A stretch of DNA of 64,000 nt from Cupriavidus sp. D384 (GTDB lineage Bacteria; Pseudomonadota; Gammaproteobacteria; Burkholderiales; Burkholderiaceae). The translations under genes and the position numbers were made by a program. Positions 33,177-46,086 of the stretch are shown here, in pieces. Location: assembly GCF_001652915.1 (NCBI RefSeq), contig NZ_BBQI01000059.1, positions 110,575 to 174,574 on the forward strand. The letters run 5' to 3'. Each line of letters begins with the position of its first letter. Position 1 is the first letter of the stretch. The notes beneath the pieces were generated by a model, which was not told the origin of the DNA, did not search any database, and was given only the letters and a program-made list of their open reading frames with translations.

Positions 33177-35489
33177 TCAGATTCGCAGCGGATCGATTTC
33201 CAACTGCCAGCGCACCCCCTTCACACGCGTGCCGACTTCATCGAAAGTCGGCACCCACTCACTCACAAAGCGCTGCAAGACGGGACGGGAGTCCGCCTCC
33301 ACCAGCATCTGGGCGCGTTCCTTGTTGAACAACCGGACCATCGACATCGGCACCGGGTCGTGCAGTTGCACCTTTGGCGCCATCGCGCAGGCATCGGCCT
33401 GTTCGCGGGCCGCCTGCAAAAACGCCAGCGCCCGTTCCAGCTGACCGTGCTCGGCGGTAATCAGCACCTGGTAGGCAAACGGGGGCAACCCGGCCTGCCG
33501 CCGCTCGCGCAACTGGCTGGCGGCGAATCCATCATAGTCATGGCGCGCCAGCGCCTGCAATGCGGGGGCATCCGGGTACCGAGTCTGAATCATGACTTCG
33601 CCGCCCAACCCTGCCCTGCCCGCCCGACCCGACACCTGCATCAGCGATGCAAACAGGTGCTCGGCGGCCCGGAAATCGTGGCTGAACATCGCGGCGTCGG
33701 GATGGACGATGCCGACCAGCGTCACGCGCTGGAAGTCGTGCCCCTTGGCCACCATCTGCGTGCCCACCAGGATATCGACCTCGCCTGCATGGACTTCGTC
33801 GAACATCGCCTGGGCACTGCCCTTGCGCCGCGTGGAGTCGGCGTCGATACGGGCGATGCGGGCTTGTGGAAAGCGCGCGGCCAATGCTTCCTCGATCCGC
33901 TGTGTGCCGCGTCCAAGTGGCGCAATATCCACGTTGCCGCAGTCGGGACAATGATGAGGTACCGGTGATTCCAGACCGCAGTGGTGGCAGCGCAAGCGCC
34001 GCTCTGGGCGATGCAGCACCAGGTACGCCGAGCATCGTGGACAGCCCGAAAGCCAGCCGCAGCTGTCGCAGGCCAGCACCGGTGCATAGCCTCGCCGGTT
34101 CAGGAACAGCAGGCTCTGCTGGCCGCGGTCCAGCCGCTGCTGGATGGCATCGAGTAGCGGCACCGACAAGCCTTCATACAGCGCGCGCTGCCGCTGCCGC
34201 TCGTGATTGAGGTCGATCAGCCGCACGACCGGCAAGGCCGCATCGGTCTGCGCGCGCTCGCGCAGCACCAGCTTGCGGTACGCGCCCTGCTCCGCCCGAT
34301 ACCAGGTCTCCATCGACGGCGTTGCCGAACCCAGCACCACGGGGATCCCCAGCTGGTTGGCACGCCAGACGGCCAGATCGCGTGCCGAGTACCGCAAGCC
34401 TTCCTGCTGTTTGTAGGACGTATCGTGCTCTTCGTCGACCACGATCAGGCTCAGGTGCGGCAGCGACGCCATCACCGCCATGCGCGTACCCAGTACGATG
34501 CGGGCCTCGCCGCGATGGGCCGCCAGCCATTGCAGGCTGCGCTCCTGGTCGGCCAGGCCGCTGTGGAGCACGGCCAGCGGCAGATGCGGAAAGCGTTCGG
34601 CAATGCGCGATTGCAGTTGCGGCGTGAGATTGATCTCAGGCACCAGCATCAGCATCTGGGCCCTGGGATTGGCAGCCAGCCGCTGGGCCATGGCATGGAG
34701 ATAGACCTCGGTCTTGCCGCTGCCGGTCACCCCATGCAGCAGGAAGGCGGCATACCCTTCTACGGCAGCGATGGCATCCACCGCCAGTTGCTGCTCCGCA
34801 TGCAGGGTGGGCGCGACGGACGCCTCGCGGGTCGTATCCGTTTCCAGCAGCGGCCGATCGGCATGCATGCATTCGAGCCAGCCGGCGGCCGTCCATTCAT
34901 CCAGCCGGGCCGGTGCCGCCGTGCAGAGTTCGCGGGCATCGGCCAGGCGTACCCAGTCCTGCGCGTCGATCAGGGCGTCCGCCAGCGCGCGAACGGTGCG
35001 CGCGCGGGGCGGGGCAGCCTGGCGCAGTGCTTCGGCCTGGCCGGGGCGTACCCGGTACTGCGTGGTGCGCGCGCGCTGTCCGAGGCGTTCCCAGGTTTCT
35101 GACTCCCGCAGCGATGGCGGCAGCGCTGGCAGCATCACTTCGCCAAGCCGGCGATGGTAGTAGCGAGCGGCAAAGCGGCTCAATGCCAACCATTGGGTGC
35201 TCAACGGCGGCATCCAGCCAATTCGCTCCACGACGGGACGGAGCTTGTCCTCCGGCACGTCAGAGTTATCCACAAGCGCAACCGCCACACCGACCACCTG
35301 GCGCTTGCCAAAGGGCACCACCACCAGTTCGCCAGGCGTCACGCCGTCATCGGCCAGATAGTCGAAACAGTCGTCGGCCGGGGTGTCCAGGGCGACGCGA
35401 ACAATGCGCGGGGAAGATGCCTGTGGGAAGGACGCCACAGGTTGCAAGGCGGGGCCAGCTTGATCCGCATCGGGCATGCGCGAGGTCAT
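33177..35489 (-). CDS. priA: Primosomal protein N' (replication restart helicase PriA)
   Basis: 3'-5' SF2 helicase that reloads the replisome at stalled forks. It has 770 residues. The N-terminal 3'BD domain begins with VRVALDTPADDCFDYLADD and GELVVVPFGKRQVVGVAVAL. The helicase core has LLHGVTGSGKTEVYLHAM (Walker A), VLHSGLADQERSLQW, VLGTRMAVM and VDEEHDTSYKQQEGLRYSARD (Walker B). The zinc-binding cysteines follow in ACDSCGWLSGCPRCSAYLVLHRPERRLRCHHCG and CPDCG, then VGTQMVAKGHDFQRVTLVG. AGGGG lies upstream of the ATG. It is on the same strand as hemE, 500 bases further on. Confidence 0.97.
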   Translation of the reverse strand: MTSRMPDADQAGPALQPVASFPQASSPRIVRVALDTPADDCFDYLADDGVTPGELVVVPFGKRQVVGVAVALVDNSDVPEDKLRPVVERIGWMPPLSTQWLALSRFAARYYHRRLGEVMLPALPPSLRESETWERLGQRARTTQYRVRPGQAEALRQAAPPRARTVRALADALIDAQDWVRLADARELCTAAPARLDEWTAAGWLECMHADRPLLETDTTREASVAPTLHAEQQLAVDAIAAVEGYAAFLLHGVTGSGKTEVYLHAMAQRLAANPRAQMLMLVPEINLTPQLQSRIAERFPHLPLAVLHSGLADQERSLQWLAAHRGEARIVLGTRMAVMASLPHLSLIVVDEEHDTSYKQQEGLRYSARDLAVWRANQLGIPVVLGSATPSMETWYRAEQGAYRKLVLRERAQTDAALPVVRLIDLNHERQRQRALYEGLSVPLLDAIQQRLDRGQQSLLFLNRRGYAPVLACDSCGWLSGCPRCSAYLVLHRPERRLRCHHCGLESPVPHHCPDCGNVDIAPLGRGTQRIEEALAARFPQARIARIDADSTRRKGSAQAMFDEVHAGEVDILVGTQMVAKGHDFQRVTLVGIVHPDAAMFSHDFRAAEHLFASLMQVSGRAGRAGLGGEVMIQTRYPDAPALQALARHDYDGFAASQLRERRQAGLPPFAYQVLITAEHGQLERALAFLQAAREQADACAMAPKVQLHDPVPMSMVRLFNKERAQMLVEADSRPVLQRFVSEWVPTFDEVGTRVKGVRWQLEIDPLRI

Positions 35490-35990
35490 GCGCAGACCCC
35501 TGCTTGGTGCAGCCCGGTTGCGCTGTCGTTGTGCATGCGCGAGGAGCAGAGGACGGGGGCGAGTGTCTGTGTGCGGCGCAACATCAACTTAAAGTAAAAC
35601 TTCAAATGTGACCCTAAGTCGATGATCCACGGATGGTTTTCCACCCCTTCAATCGGCCCTGTGGATAACTTTGTTGAAAAGTCGCACCAACTTCCCGGCA
35701 AGGCGCTTGGCACAAGGCTTTCATCGACCTTGCACCCACCATTGCAGAACATTCAAAGCCTTATGAATCAAGGACTTGCAAAGACCCCCCAACTGAGTTA
35801 AGGGGTAACCCGCTCGTGCAGTGCCGCAAACCTATCGGTGTGCATAAGTCAAGCCTTGAGAACAAGCGCCTGGCACCTTTTTGGCGAAATATCGTTAAAT
35901 AGTTTACTTGACAGGACGCGCGCAGCGCCTGCCGCAGCACTGCGCGGCAAATACCCATCACATCGCTGCGTCGCGGGGTAACCGCCCAGG
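35490..35990. other. Gene-free hemE-priA interval with DnaA-box-like and AT-rich sequence
   Basis: A 501-base non-coding stretch, less GC-rich than its neighbours in two patches (about 35580-35680 and 35860-35920). It contains the DnaA-box-like cluster at 35623-35668. I see no ORF with coding character and no clear terminator for hemE. It must hold the priA promoter. Confidence 0.6.
35623..35668. promoter_or_regulatory. DnaA-box-like cluster upstream of priA
   Basis: One perfect DnaA box on the reverse strand (TGTGGATAA at 35660-35668) and two degenerate ones (TTTTCCACC at 35637-35645, TGATCCACG at 35623-35631) fall within 46 bases. A further perfect box, TTATCCACA, lies inside priA at 35266-35274. 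Confidence 0.45.
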
Positions 35991-37094
35991 TCAGGCTGCA
36001 GGTGCAACCCTGGCGCTGCGCAGCTTGCGGCTGTGGCTGTGCACTTCGTCCACCAGCACCGAAACGTTTTCCGGCGGCGTGAACTGCGAGATGCCATGTC
36101 CAAGGTTGAAGACATGGCCATCGCTGCCGCCACCTGCCGCGTAGCTATCGAGCACACCGCGCACCTGCTCGCGGATTGCCGATTCCGACGCAAACAGCAC
36201 CGTGGGATCAATATTGCCCTGGAGCGCGACCTTGCCCTCGGTGCGGCGGCGCGCCTGGGCCAGGTTGACCGTCCAGTCCAGCCCGATTGCATCGGGTTCG
36301 ATGGCAGCGATCTGCTCCAGCCAGATACCGCCGCCCTTCGTGAACACAATCACCGGAATCTGCTGGCCGTCGTGCTCGCGCTTCAGGCCCTGCAGCACCC
36401 GTCGCATATAGGCGAGCGAGAACGTCTGGTACATGCCGTCGGCCAGCGCGCCGCCCCAGGTGTCGAACACCATCACGGCCTGCGCGCCTGCCTCGATCTG
36501 GGCATTCAGATAGGCGGAGACGGCTTGCGCGTTGATCTCCAGGATCCGGTGCATCAGGTCGGGCCGGGCGTACATCATTGCCTTGACGGTGCGGAAGTCG
36601 TCCGAACCACCGCCTTCGACCATATAGCAGGCCAGCGTCCACGGGCTGCCCGAAAACCCGATCAGCGGCACGCGTTGGGCGCCATCCTGCACCAGCGCGC
36701 GACGGATCTCGCTGACCGCGTCGAATACGTATTGCAGGGACGACATGTCCGGCACGGCCAGCTTTGCCACGTCGGCTTCGGTGCGCAGCGGATGGGCAAA
36801 GCGCGGGCCCTCGCCCTGCGCAAACGACAGACCCAGGCCCATCGCGTCGGGCACCGTCAGGATGTCCGAGAACAGGATCGCGGCATCGAGCGGATAGCGG
36901 TCGAGCGGCTGCAGCGTGACTTCCGTGGCATACGCCGGGTTCTTCGCCAGCCCCAGGAAGCTGCCCGCGCGAGCGCGCGTGGCGTTGTACTCGGGCAGGT
37001 AGCGGCCGGCCTGACGCATCAGCCAGAGCGGCGTGTATTCGGTGGGTTGCCGGCGCAGCGCGCGCAGGAAGGTGTCGTTCTGCAGTACGGTCAT
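35991..37094 (-). CDS. hemE: Uroporphyrinogen decarboxylase
   Basis: Decarboxylates the four acetate side chains of uroporphyrinogen III to coproporphyrinogen III in cytoplasmic heme synthesis. It has 367 residues. The signature [18 protein letters not shown] starts near residue 25, [23 protein letters not shown] follows, and [19 protein letters not shown] is the second signature. ATG at 37094 is chosen over 37100 because GAGG is well spaced and [13 protein letters not shown] matches the family N-terminus. It is one of two heme genes in the window (with hemN). Confidence 0.98.
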   Translation of the reverse strand: MTVLQNDTFLRALRRQPTEYTPLWLMRQAGRYLPEYNATRARAGSFLGLAKNPAYATEVTLQPLDRYPLDAAILFSDILTVPDAMGLGLSFAQGEGPRFAHPLRTEADVAKLAVPDMSSLQYVFDAVSEIRRALVQDGAQRVPLIGFSGSPWTLACYMVEGGGSDDFRTVKAMMYARPDLMHRILEINAQAVSAYLNAQIEAGAQAVMVFDTWGGALADGMYQTFSLAYMRRVLQGLKREHDGQQIPVIVFTKGGGIWLEQIAAIEPDAIGLDWTVNLAQARRRTEGKVALQGNIDPTVLFASESAIREQVRGVLDSYAAGGGSDGHVFNLGHGISQFTPPENVSVLVDEVHSHSRKLRSARVAPAA

Positions 37095-37196
37095 GGTCAT
37101 CCTCGTAAGACCGCCATTCTACGGGAACGCCGCTGCGTGCAGCCGCCCCGGCAGATGATGGCCGTCATATCCGCGCCAGCTTCCGGCGCGCGTCCG

Positions 37197-38153
37197 TCAG
37201 ATTTCGTCGAACGCGGCGACAAAGGCCTGGGCCGCGCGACGCATCCATTCGCGCGCACGTGGGGCGTCGGGCTGCAGCCGGGCGAATCCATGGGTCATGC
37301 CGCTGGCCTCGATCGTGACGACGGGCGCATCGTGGCGCACAAGGAAATCGGCGTAGGCCAGGCCGTCGTCGCGCAGCACGTCATTGGATGCCACGATGAC
37401 CACACTGGCAGGCGGAAGATGGCGCGGCGGGGTCGCCATCAGGTTGATGCGCGGGTCGGTATGCGCGGCGCCGAGCGCCAGGGCATCGGCTCCGATGTAC
37501 TGGGTCCAGAACCACGCCATTTCGTCACGCGTCAGGCCCGGGCCATCGGCGAAGGCGCGGTAGCTCTCGGTTGTCAGCACAGGCGCGGCCACCGGATAGA
37601 TCAGCAGCTGGGCGTTGACCACGTGGCGGCCGGCCTCGTCGTTGAGATGCCGTGCGGCGACGGCAGCCAGATGGCCGCCTGCGCTGTCGCCCGCGACGGC
37701 AAGGAATTCGGGCGCGAATCCAAGTTCTTCACGCGCGTTGGCGAGCCGACGCACTGCCGCAATGGCATCGTCGCAAGGTGTCGGGAATGCATGCTCAGGC
37801 GCAAGCCGGTAGTCGACGCTGGCGACTGCGCAGCCAGTATCGGCCGCCAGCAAGGCCGCCACGGTATGGTGGGTGACCGGCGATCCGACAACCCAGCCGC
37901 CGCCGTGGAAATAGACGACCAGCCGCGGGTGGTCGACGTCGACCGGTCGGAATAGCCGAACGGCCAGAGATGCGCCCTCCACCGGCAGTTCAAGATCCGT
38001 GACCGCCAGGCCTTCGGGGTCGGGCAACTGCGAGCGCGCAGCCACATCCACAAATCGCGCGCGACGCTCGACGGCGCTCTGCGCAACGGGTTGGCCGGCA
38101 TACGCTTCCGCCATCTGGCGGTAATAGGCTTGCAGCTGGGGATCAATGGCCAT
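37197..38153 (-). CDS. Alpha/beta hydrolase, hormone-sensitive-lipase family (acetyl-esterase-like)
   Basis: A 318-residue cytoplasmic carboxylesterase-like hydrolase. The oxyanion-hole motif is YFHGGGWVVGS, the nucleophile elbow GDSAGGHLA, and the catalytic His is probably in SGMTHGF near the C-terminus, with the acid in the SNDVLRDDG region. These place it in family IV (HSL). ATG at 38153 begins directly at MAIDPQLQAYYRQMAEAY. It lies about 100 bases upstream of hemE on the same strand. The substrate is unknown; short-chain esters are typical of the family. Confidence 0.92.
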   Translation of the reverse strand: MAIDPQLQAYYRQMAEAYAGQPVAQSAVERRARFVDVAARSQLPDPEGLAVTDLELPVEGASLAVRLFRPVDVDHPRLVVYFHGGGWVVGSPVTHHTVAALLAADTGCAVASVDYRLAPEHAFPTPCDDAIAAVRRLANAREELGFAPEFLAVAGDSAGGHLAAVAARHLNDEAGRHVVNAQLLIYPVAAPVLTTESYRAFADGPGLTRDEMAWFWTQYIGADALALGAAHTDPRINLMATPPRHLPPASVVIVASNDVLRDDGLAYADFLVRHDAPVVTIEASGMTHGFARLQPDAPRAREWMRRAAQAFVAAFDEI

Positions 38154-38827
38154 GGCTGGGAATTCTGGCGGAATGACGAACGTCCGCCAGTGTAGCGCCT
38201 GTGATGCGCGTGCCGGGACTCTTTGACTGCGTCGAAATGTGCCCTTGGAACCGTTTCCAATCGTAACGCTGAATGCGCCAGCGAACACACTTTCCGGGGC
38301 CACATTTCGGACATCCCACGAAAGTGGGGAAGGTATTAAGCGCTAGCCGAAAAAACGTAATGCATTCAGTACACTACGGGGGCAATGTCTTAACATTTTT
38401 GATTAGGTGAATCGCTACGTGGCGTAGTGAAAACGCTTTCAAAAACGAACAAAAGTGTCCAAAAAGCCGGATTCCTGCCGCCCGGGCTTTCATCTTCTTG
38501 CAAAAGGATACATTTTGTTACTGCCATCGCCAGAAGTTTCCCCCACAATGCATTGACAGACCAGCGCTTGGTGTGAGGCACCCCCGCCGCTAAAGCCTTG
38601 AAAAATAAGGGGTGTGGAAGAAAGCCTGAGCAGTTCCCGATTTATCCGGACCAGCCGATTGAAATCGACTGATCCGGACTACCAGGAAGACCGGTAGCGC
38701 GTGGCTTGAGATTCCGATAACTGGAAACTCGCCAATGATGCGGACAAGAAGTTCCGCTGCGCTTGTAAGTGAATCCTGGACCGAACCCGTTCCTTCGAAT
38801 TGACCCCTCGAAGGGATTTTCCCGTCC

Positions 38828-38861
38828 GCGCGGAGCCTCCCCGGCCCGCGCGCTTTTTTTT
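38828..38861 (+). terminator. Orphan plus-strand intrinsic terminator
   Basis: The stem GCGCGG (38828-38833) pairs with CCGCGC (38846-38851), followed by GC and T8. No protein gene lies upstream on the plus strand within 33 kb, so it implies a non-coding transcript or a decayed unit. Confidence 0.6.
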
Positions 38862-38894
38862 GTGGTCCAGGCAACGAAATATAGCGTCCGGAAG

Positions 38895-38925
38895 AAAAAA
38901 AGGCAGCCTGATCGGCTGCCTTTTT
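38895..38925. terminator. Terminator of the ATP synthase operon
   Basis: A perfect 8-bp stem AGGCAGCC/GGCTGCCT with a 5-base loop. It is flanked by at least six A on the left and T5 on the right, so it works on both strands. It lies 46 bases after the atpC stop. Confidence 0.92.
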
Positions 38926-38971
38926 CATTTGCCACGCCGAAAAACAACAGCGTGGCGTCTGCAGGTAATGC

Positions 38972-39388
38972 TTACTTCTTACGGCGCAGACGGGCGATTG
39001 CAGCCAGTTGCGCAGCGGCCACGGCCAGCTCGCTTTGGGCGCGAGCCAGATCCAGATCGCTGCTCTGGTTCTGCATCAGTTCCTCTGCGGCGCGCTTGGC
39101 TTCCTGCGCCTTGGCTTCGTCCAGGTCGCTGCCGCGGATGGCGGTGTCGGCCAGAACGGTCACGTGCTGAGGCTGCACTTCGAGAATACCGCCAGCAACG
39201 AACACGAATTCCTCGCTGCCGTCTTCCTTCTCGATGCGCACCGCACCCGGCTGGATGCGGGTGATCAGCGGCGTGTGGCCCGGCAGAATGCCCAGCTCAC
39301 CCGTCTCGCCCGGCAGCGCCACGAACTTCGCCTGACCGGAGAAGATCGACGCTTCGGCGCTGACGACGTCTACAAGAATGGTTGCCAT
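38972..39388 (-). CDS. atpC: F1Fo ATP synthase subunit epsilon
   Basis: Central-stalk subunit that inhibits and couples F1, 138 residues. The beta-sandwich begins [43 protein letters not shown], and the C-terminal helical hairpin ends in [11 protein letters not shown]. Last gene of the atp operon, 129 bases after atpD, followed by a strong terminator. Confidence 0.98.
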   Translation of the reverse strand: MATILVDVVSAEASIFSGQAKFVALPGETGELGILPGHTPLITRIQPGAVRIEKEDGSEEFVFVAGGILEVQPQHVTVLADTAIRGSDLDEAKAQEAKRAAEELMQNQSSDLDLARAQSELAVAAAQLAAIARLRRKK

Positions 39389-39517
39389 ATAAGATCCTTT
39401 CTCCAGAAAGCGTTGGCTTCCCGCAAATCAGGAAGCACGATCTTCGCCTTCGCGCCGATTGCGGCCGCGTGCCGGGGCACGGCAGCCACGCTCTGGCGCC
39501 AAGGCGAAAGACGCCGC

Positions 39518-40954
<1,437 letters not shown>

Positions 40955-41830
40955 TTAGACCGCAGCTGCGCCGCTGACGATTTCCGACAGTTCCTTCGTG
41001 ATCGCTGCCTGGCGGGTCTTGTTGTAGACCAGCTGCAGTTCGCCAATCACGTTCTTGGCATTGTCGGAAGCCGCCTTCATGGCCACCATGCGCGCGGATT
41101 GCTCCGACGCCATGTTCTCGGCCACGGCCTGGTACACCAGCGCTTCGACGTAGCGGACGAGCAGCTCTTCCACAACCGTCTGGGCGTCGGGCTCGTAGAT
41201 GTAATCCCACGAGTAGGCGCGCTTTTCATCTTCGGTCTGGCTCAGCTTGTCTGCGGCCAGCGGCAGCAGTTGCTCGACCATCGGCTCCTGCTTCATCGTG
41301 TTGATGAACTTGGTATAAGCCAGGTACACCGCGTCGACTTCGCCGTTGGTAAAGGCATCCAGCTGGACCTTGATCGCGCCGATCAGCTTTTCCAGATGCG
41401 GGGTGTCACCGAGGTGCACCACGTTCGAGACCACCTTGGCGCCAATGCGACCCAGGAACTGCATGCCCTTGGTGCCGATGGCGGTCGCTTGCACGTCCAC
41501 GCCACGGTTCTGCAGGGTCTTCAGTTCATTGGTCACGGCTCGCAGCACGTTGGTATTCATGCCGCCGCACAGACCCTTGTCGGTCGTCACCACGATCATG
41601 CCGACGCGCTTTACATCGCGCTCCACCATGAACGGGTGCTTGAACTCGGGGTTGGCGGTGGCCAGGTGCGCTGCGATATTGCGCACTTTTTCAGCGTAGG
41701 GACGGGCGTTGCGCATCCGTTCCTGCGCCTTGCGCATCTTGGACGCGGCGACCATTTCCATCGCCTTGGTGATCTTTCGCGTGTTCTGCACGCTCTTGAT
41801 CTTGGTTCGAATCTCTTTCGTTCCGGCCAT
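40955..41830 (-). CDS. atpG: F1Fo ATP synthase subunit gamma
   Basis: Rotary shaft of F1, 291 residues. N-terminal coiled-coil helix [35 protein letters not shown], the [12 protein letters not shown] block, and C-terminal [17 protein letters not shown] are family hallmarks. ATG at 41830 is used; the five-codon upstream extension lies in the ribosome-binding region. Confidence 0.98.
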   Translation of the reverse strand: MAGTKEIRTKIKSVQNTRKITKAMEMVAASKMRKAQERMRNARPYAEKVRNIAAHLATANPEFKHPFMVERDVKRVGMIVVTTDKGLCGGMNTNVLRAVTNELKTLQNRGVDVQATAIGTKGMQFLGRIGAKVVSNVVHLGDTPHLEKLIGAIKVQLDAFTNGEVDAVYLAYTKFINTMKQEPMVEQLLPLAADKLSQTEDEKRAYSWDYIYEPDAQTVVEELLVRYVEALVYQAVAENMASEQSARMVAMKAASDNAKNVIGELQLVYNKTRQAAITKELSEIVSGAAAV

Positions 41831-41901
41831 ATCTTTCCTCTCCATTCGTGCCGCGCCGCATGCCTTGCGGCAGCTACGGCGCGGTCCGTGGAATCACGCG
41901 G

Positions 41902-43443
41902 TTAGAACGCGGCGGACTTCCTGAAATCCTCGATCGCTGCACGCAGGGCGGCTTCGTCGTCCTTCGACAGATCCTTGGTATCTTCGATGCGGTTGACGAG
42001 GTCGGCGAACTTGGTCTTCAGATGGTCGTGCAGGCCCTTTTCGAACGGCAGGATGTCCTTCACGTCGACGTTGTCGAGGAAGCCATTGTTCGCGGCATAC
42101 AGCGACGCGGCCAGTTGCCACACCTGCAGCGGCTGGTATTGCGGCTGCTTCAGCAGTTCCGTCACGCGGCGGCCGCGCTCCAGCTGCTTGCGGGTGGCAT
42201 CGTCCAGGTCCGAGGCGAACTGCGCGAACGCAGCCAGTTCACGGTACTGGGCCAGGTCGGTACGGATACCGCCGGACAGCTTCTTGATGACCTTGGTCTG
42301 AGCGGCACCACCCACGCGCGACACCGAAATACCGGCGTTGATAGCGGGACGGATACCGGCGTTGAACAGGTCGGTTTCCAGGAAGATCTGACCGTCGGTA
42401 ATCGAGATCACGTTGGTCGGCACGAACGCGGACACATCGCCGGCCTGCGTTTCGATCACGGGCAGCGCGGTCAGCGAACCGGTCTTGCCGGTGACGGCGC
42501 CGTTCGTGAACTTGGCCACGTAGTCTTCGTTCACGCGGGCTGCACGCTCCAGCAGGCGCGAGTGCAGGTAGAACACGTCACCCGGGTAGGCTTCACGGCC
42601 CGGCGGGCGGCGCAGCAGCAGCGACACCTGGCGGTAGGCCCAGGCTTGCTTGGTCAGATCGTCATAAACGATCAGCGCGTCTTCGCCGCGGTCGCGGAAG
42701 TACTCGCCCATCGTGCAGCCGGCGTAGGCAGCCAGGTACTGCATGGCGGCCGAGTCCGAAGCCGATGCGGCCACGACGATCGTGTATTCCATGGCGCCGT
42801 GCTCTTCGAGCTTGCGCACCACGTTCGAGATCGTCGAAGCCTTCTGGCCGATTGCCACGTACACGCAGAAGACGCCCTTGCCCTTCTGGTTGATGATGGC
42901 ATCGACGGCCACGGCGGTCTTGCCGGTCTGGCGGTCGCCAATGATCAGCTCGCGCTGGCCACGGCCGATCGGCACCATGGCGTCGATCGACTTCAGGCCG
43001 GTCTGCACCGGCTGGCTCACCGACTGACGTGCGATCACGCCCGGAGCCACCTTCTCGATCACGTCCGTTTCCTTGGCGTTGATCGGACCCTTGCCGTCGA
43101 TCGGCTGACCCAGCGTGTTGACCACGCGGCCCAGCAGTTCCTTGCCAACCGGCACTTCCAGAATGCGGCCGGTGCACTTGACCGTATCGCCTTCCGAAAT
43201 GTGTTCGTAATCGCCCAGCACCACGGCACCCACCGAGTCACGCTCGAGGTTCAGTGCCAGGCCAAACGTGTTACCCGGGAATTCCAGCATCTCGCCCTGC
43301 ATCACGCCGGACAGGCCATGCACGCGGCAGATACCATCGGTCACGGAAATCACCGTGCCGGTGTTGCGCACTTCAGCGTCGGCGCCAAGACCCGAGATGC
43401 GGGACTTGATCAGCTCGCTGATTTCTGAGGGGTTCAGTTGCAT
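41902..43443 (-). CDS. atpA: F1Fo ATP synthase subunit alpha
   Basis: Regulatory nucleotide-binding F1 subunit, 513 residues as in E. coli. The P-loop is [15 protein letters not shown], with [14 protein letters not shown] and the signature [17 protein letters not shown] near residue 365. ATG at 43443 is preferred over the GTG immediately before it. Confidence 0.99.
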   Translation of the reverse strand: MQLNPSEISELIKSRISGLGADAEVRNTGTVISVTDGICRVHGLSGVMQGEMLEFPGNTFGLALNLERDSVGAVVLGDYEHISEGDTVKCTGRILEVPVGKELLGRVVNTLGQPIDGKGPINAKETDVIEKVAPGVIARQSVSQPVQTGLKSIDAMVPIGRGQRELIIGDRQTGKTAVAVDAIINQKGKGVFCVYVAIGQKASTISNVVRKLEEHGAMEYTIVVAASASDSAAMQYLAAYAGCTMGEYFRDRGEDALIVYDDLTKQAWAYRQVSLLLRRPPGREAYPGDVFYLHSRLLERAARVNEDYVAKFTNGAVTGKTGSLTALPVIETQAGDVSAFVPTNVISITDGQIFLETDLFNAGIRPAINAGISVSRVGGAAQTKVIKKLSGGIRTDLAQYRELAAFAQFASDLDDATRKQLERGRRVTELLKQPQYQPLQVWQLAASLYAANNGFLDNVDVKDILPFEKGLHDHLKTKFADLVNRIEDTKDLSKDDEAALRAAIEDFRKSAAF

Positions 43444-43482
43444 CACAATGCTCCTAATTCTTCAATCCGTCGGCCGTTGCGG

Positions 43483-44025
43483 TCAGGCGGTCAGCGTGGC
43501 TTGCATGGCAGCCAGGCGCGCGCGCACGGAGGTGTCGAGCACTTCGTCGCCGACCTTGACGCTCACGCCGCCAATCAGCGACGGGTCCACCGCCACCTTT
43601 GCGTACAGCTTGCGACCGAACTTGCGTTCGAGTACGGCGACCAGTTCCTTCGTCTGCGAATCGTCCAGCGGGTAAGCGCTGATGATCTCGACGTCGGACG
43701 AACCCTCGCGGGCATTCTTGAGCGCATGGAACTGTTCGGCGACTTCCGGCAGCACCGTCAGGCGGTTGTTTTCCACCAGCAGGTTGACGAAGCGACGCGC
43801 TTCATCGTTCACCGGGCTCTTCAGCACCGACAGGAACACTTCCTGGAGCTTTTCGCCCGGGACGTTCGGATCGGTGGCGAGCGCCTGCATGTCGGGGTTG
43901 GCGGCAACCTGCCCCATCTCCGACACCAGCTCGGACCATGCACCCAGGTTGCCTGCACCGGCTTCGCTCGCGACGCGGAACAGCGCCTCGGCGTAGGGAC
44001 GGGCAATGGTTGCGGTTTCAGCCAT
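43483..44025 (-). CDS. atpH: F1Fo ATP synthase subunit delta
   Basis: Peripheral-stalk subunit joining F1 to the b dimer, 180 residues. The N-terminal helical domain starts [21 protein letters not shown]. The signature near the C-terminus is [31 protein letters not shown]. It starts 2 bases after the atpF stop. Confidence 0.98.
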   Translation of the reverse strand: MAETATIARPYAEALFRVASEAGAGNLGAWSELVSEMGQVAANPDMQALATDPNVPGEKLQEVFLSVLKSPVNDEARRFVNLLVENNRLTVLPEVAEQFHALKNAREGSSDVEIISAYPLDDSQTKELVAVLERKFGRKLYAKVAVDPSLIGGVSVKVGDEVLDTSVRARLAAMQATLTA

Positions 44026-44027
44026 GA

Positions 44028-44498
44028 TTAGAGCTCAGCCTTGAGTTGATTGAGCAGGTCTGCATGCACCTGCGCGTTCACTTCACGCTTGAGGATCTGC
44101 TCTGCACCCTTCACGGCAAGCACGGCGACCTGGTCGCGCAGCGTTTCGCGGGCGCGGGTCACTTGCTGCTCTGCCTCGGCCTTGGCCTGGGCGATGATGC
44201 GTGCGGCTTCTGCCTGGGCGTTCTGCTTGATCTCGTCAGCGGCAACCTGGGCGCGCTTTTCAGCGTCGGCCACACGTTGTGCGCCTTCGGTGCGGGCTTC
44301 GGCCATGGCCTGGTCCACACGCTTGTTGGCGAGTTCAAGCTCCGCCTTGCCCTTTTCGGCAGCGGCGAGGCCATCGGCGATCTTCTTTGCGCGTTCGTCG
44401 AGCGCCTTCACCAGCGGCGGCCAAATAAATTTGGCAACAACCCACCACAGGATGAAGAACACGACCATCTGCGCAAAAAACGTTGCGTTCAGATTCAT
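44028..44498 (-). CDS. atpF: F1Fo ATP synthase subunit b
   Basis: Membrane-anchored peripheral stalk, 156 residues. One N-terminal membrane helix (about 5-25, [24 protein letters not shown]) is followed by a long Ala/Glu/Lys-rich coiled coil from about residue 30 to 140. Confidence 0.98.
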   Translation of the reverse strand: MNLNATFFAQMVVFFILWWVVAKFIWPPLVKALDERAKKIADGLAAAEKGKAELELANKRVDQAMAEARTEGAQRVADAEKRAQVAADEIKQNAQAEAARIIAQAKAEAEQQVTRARETLRDQVAVLAVKGAEQILKREVNAQVHADLLNQLKAEL

Positions 44499-44603
44499 GG
44501 TGTGTTCCTTTCGGTAATCAAACTACAGATAAATGCACAAGGGCGGCCAGGCCATCGGACTGAGGCCTGCGCCGCCCGTCAGCATCATGCAGACCGAAAA
44601 GAC

Positions 44604-44885
<282 letters not shown>

Positions 44886-44932
44886 TTAGAGAGACTTAGA
44901 ACCAAAAAACCAAAAAACGAAGAACCGGGAAA

Positions 44933-45856
<924 letters not shown>

Positions 45857-46086
45857 TTACCCGGTATGCGTCTTGCTTTGGCCTTCGGTCACGTGACCGG
45901 TCACCGCCTGGGCAAGCCCGCGCTATTGTTCTGGGCAAAACCTTACTCACGCAGCGCTTCACGGATGTGACGCCCTGCGCGTAAAACCACTTGATATTCC
46001 GGATGGGTGCCTCATCTGAGACCGAACCCCACGCCGTGGCCCTGCTTCATGCATTGCCAAGGGCGACGGGATTCGCGTATCTCCGC

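Larger units (their letters stand above)
38154..38971. other. Long gene-free region between the hydrolase and the ATP synthase operon
   Basis: 818 bases with no supported protein gene. The part at about 38330-38600 is clearly less GC-rich than the flanks. It contains a plus-strand terminator at 38828-38861 that no annotated gene uses, and the atp terminator at 38895-38925. The first terminator suggests a plus-strand transcript, perhaps a small RNA, covering some of 38560-38861. Confidence 0.55.

Noticed and set aside
38590..38947. Two minus-strand frames of about 100 codons in the pre-atp gap
   Set aside because: They read through both terminators, overlap each other in different frames and show no coding pattern.
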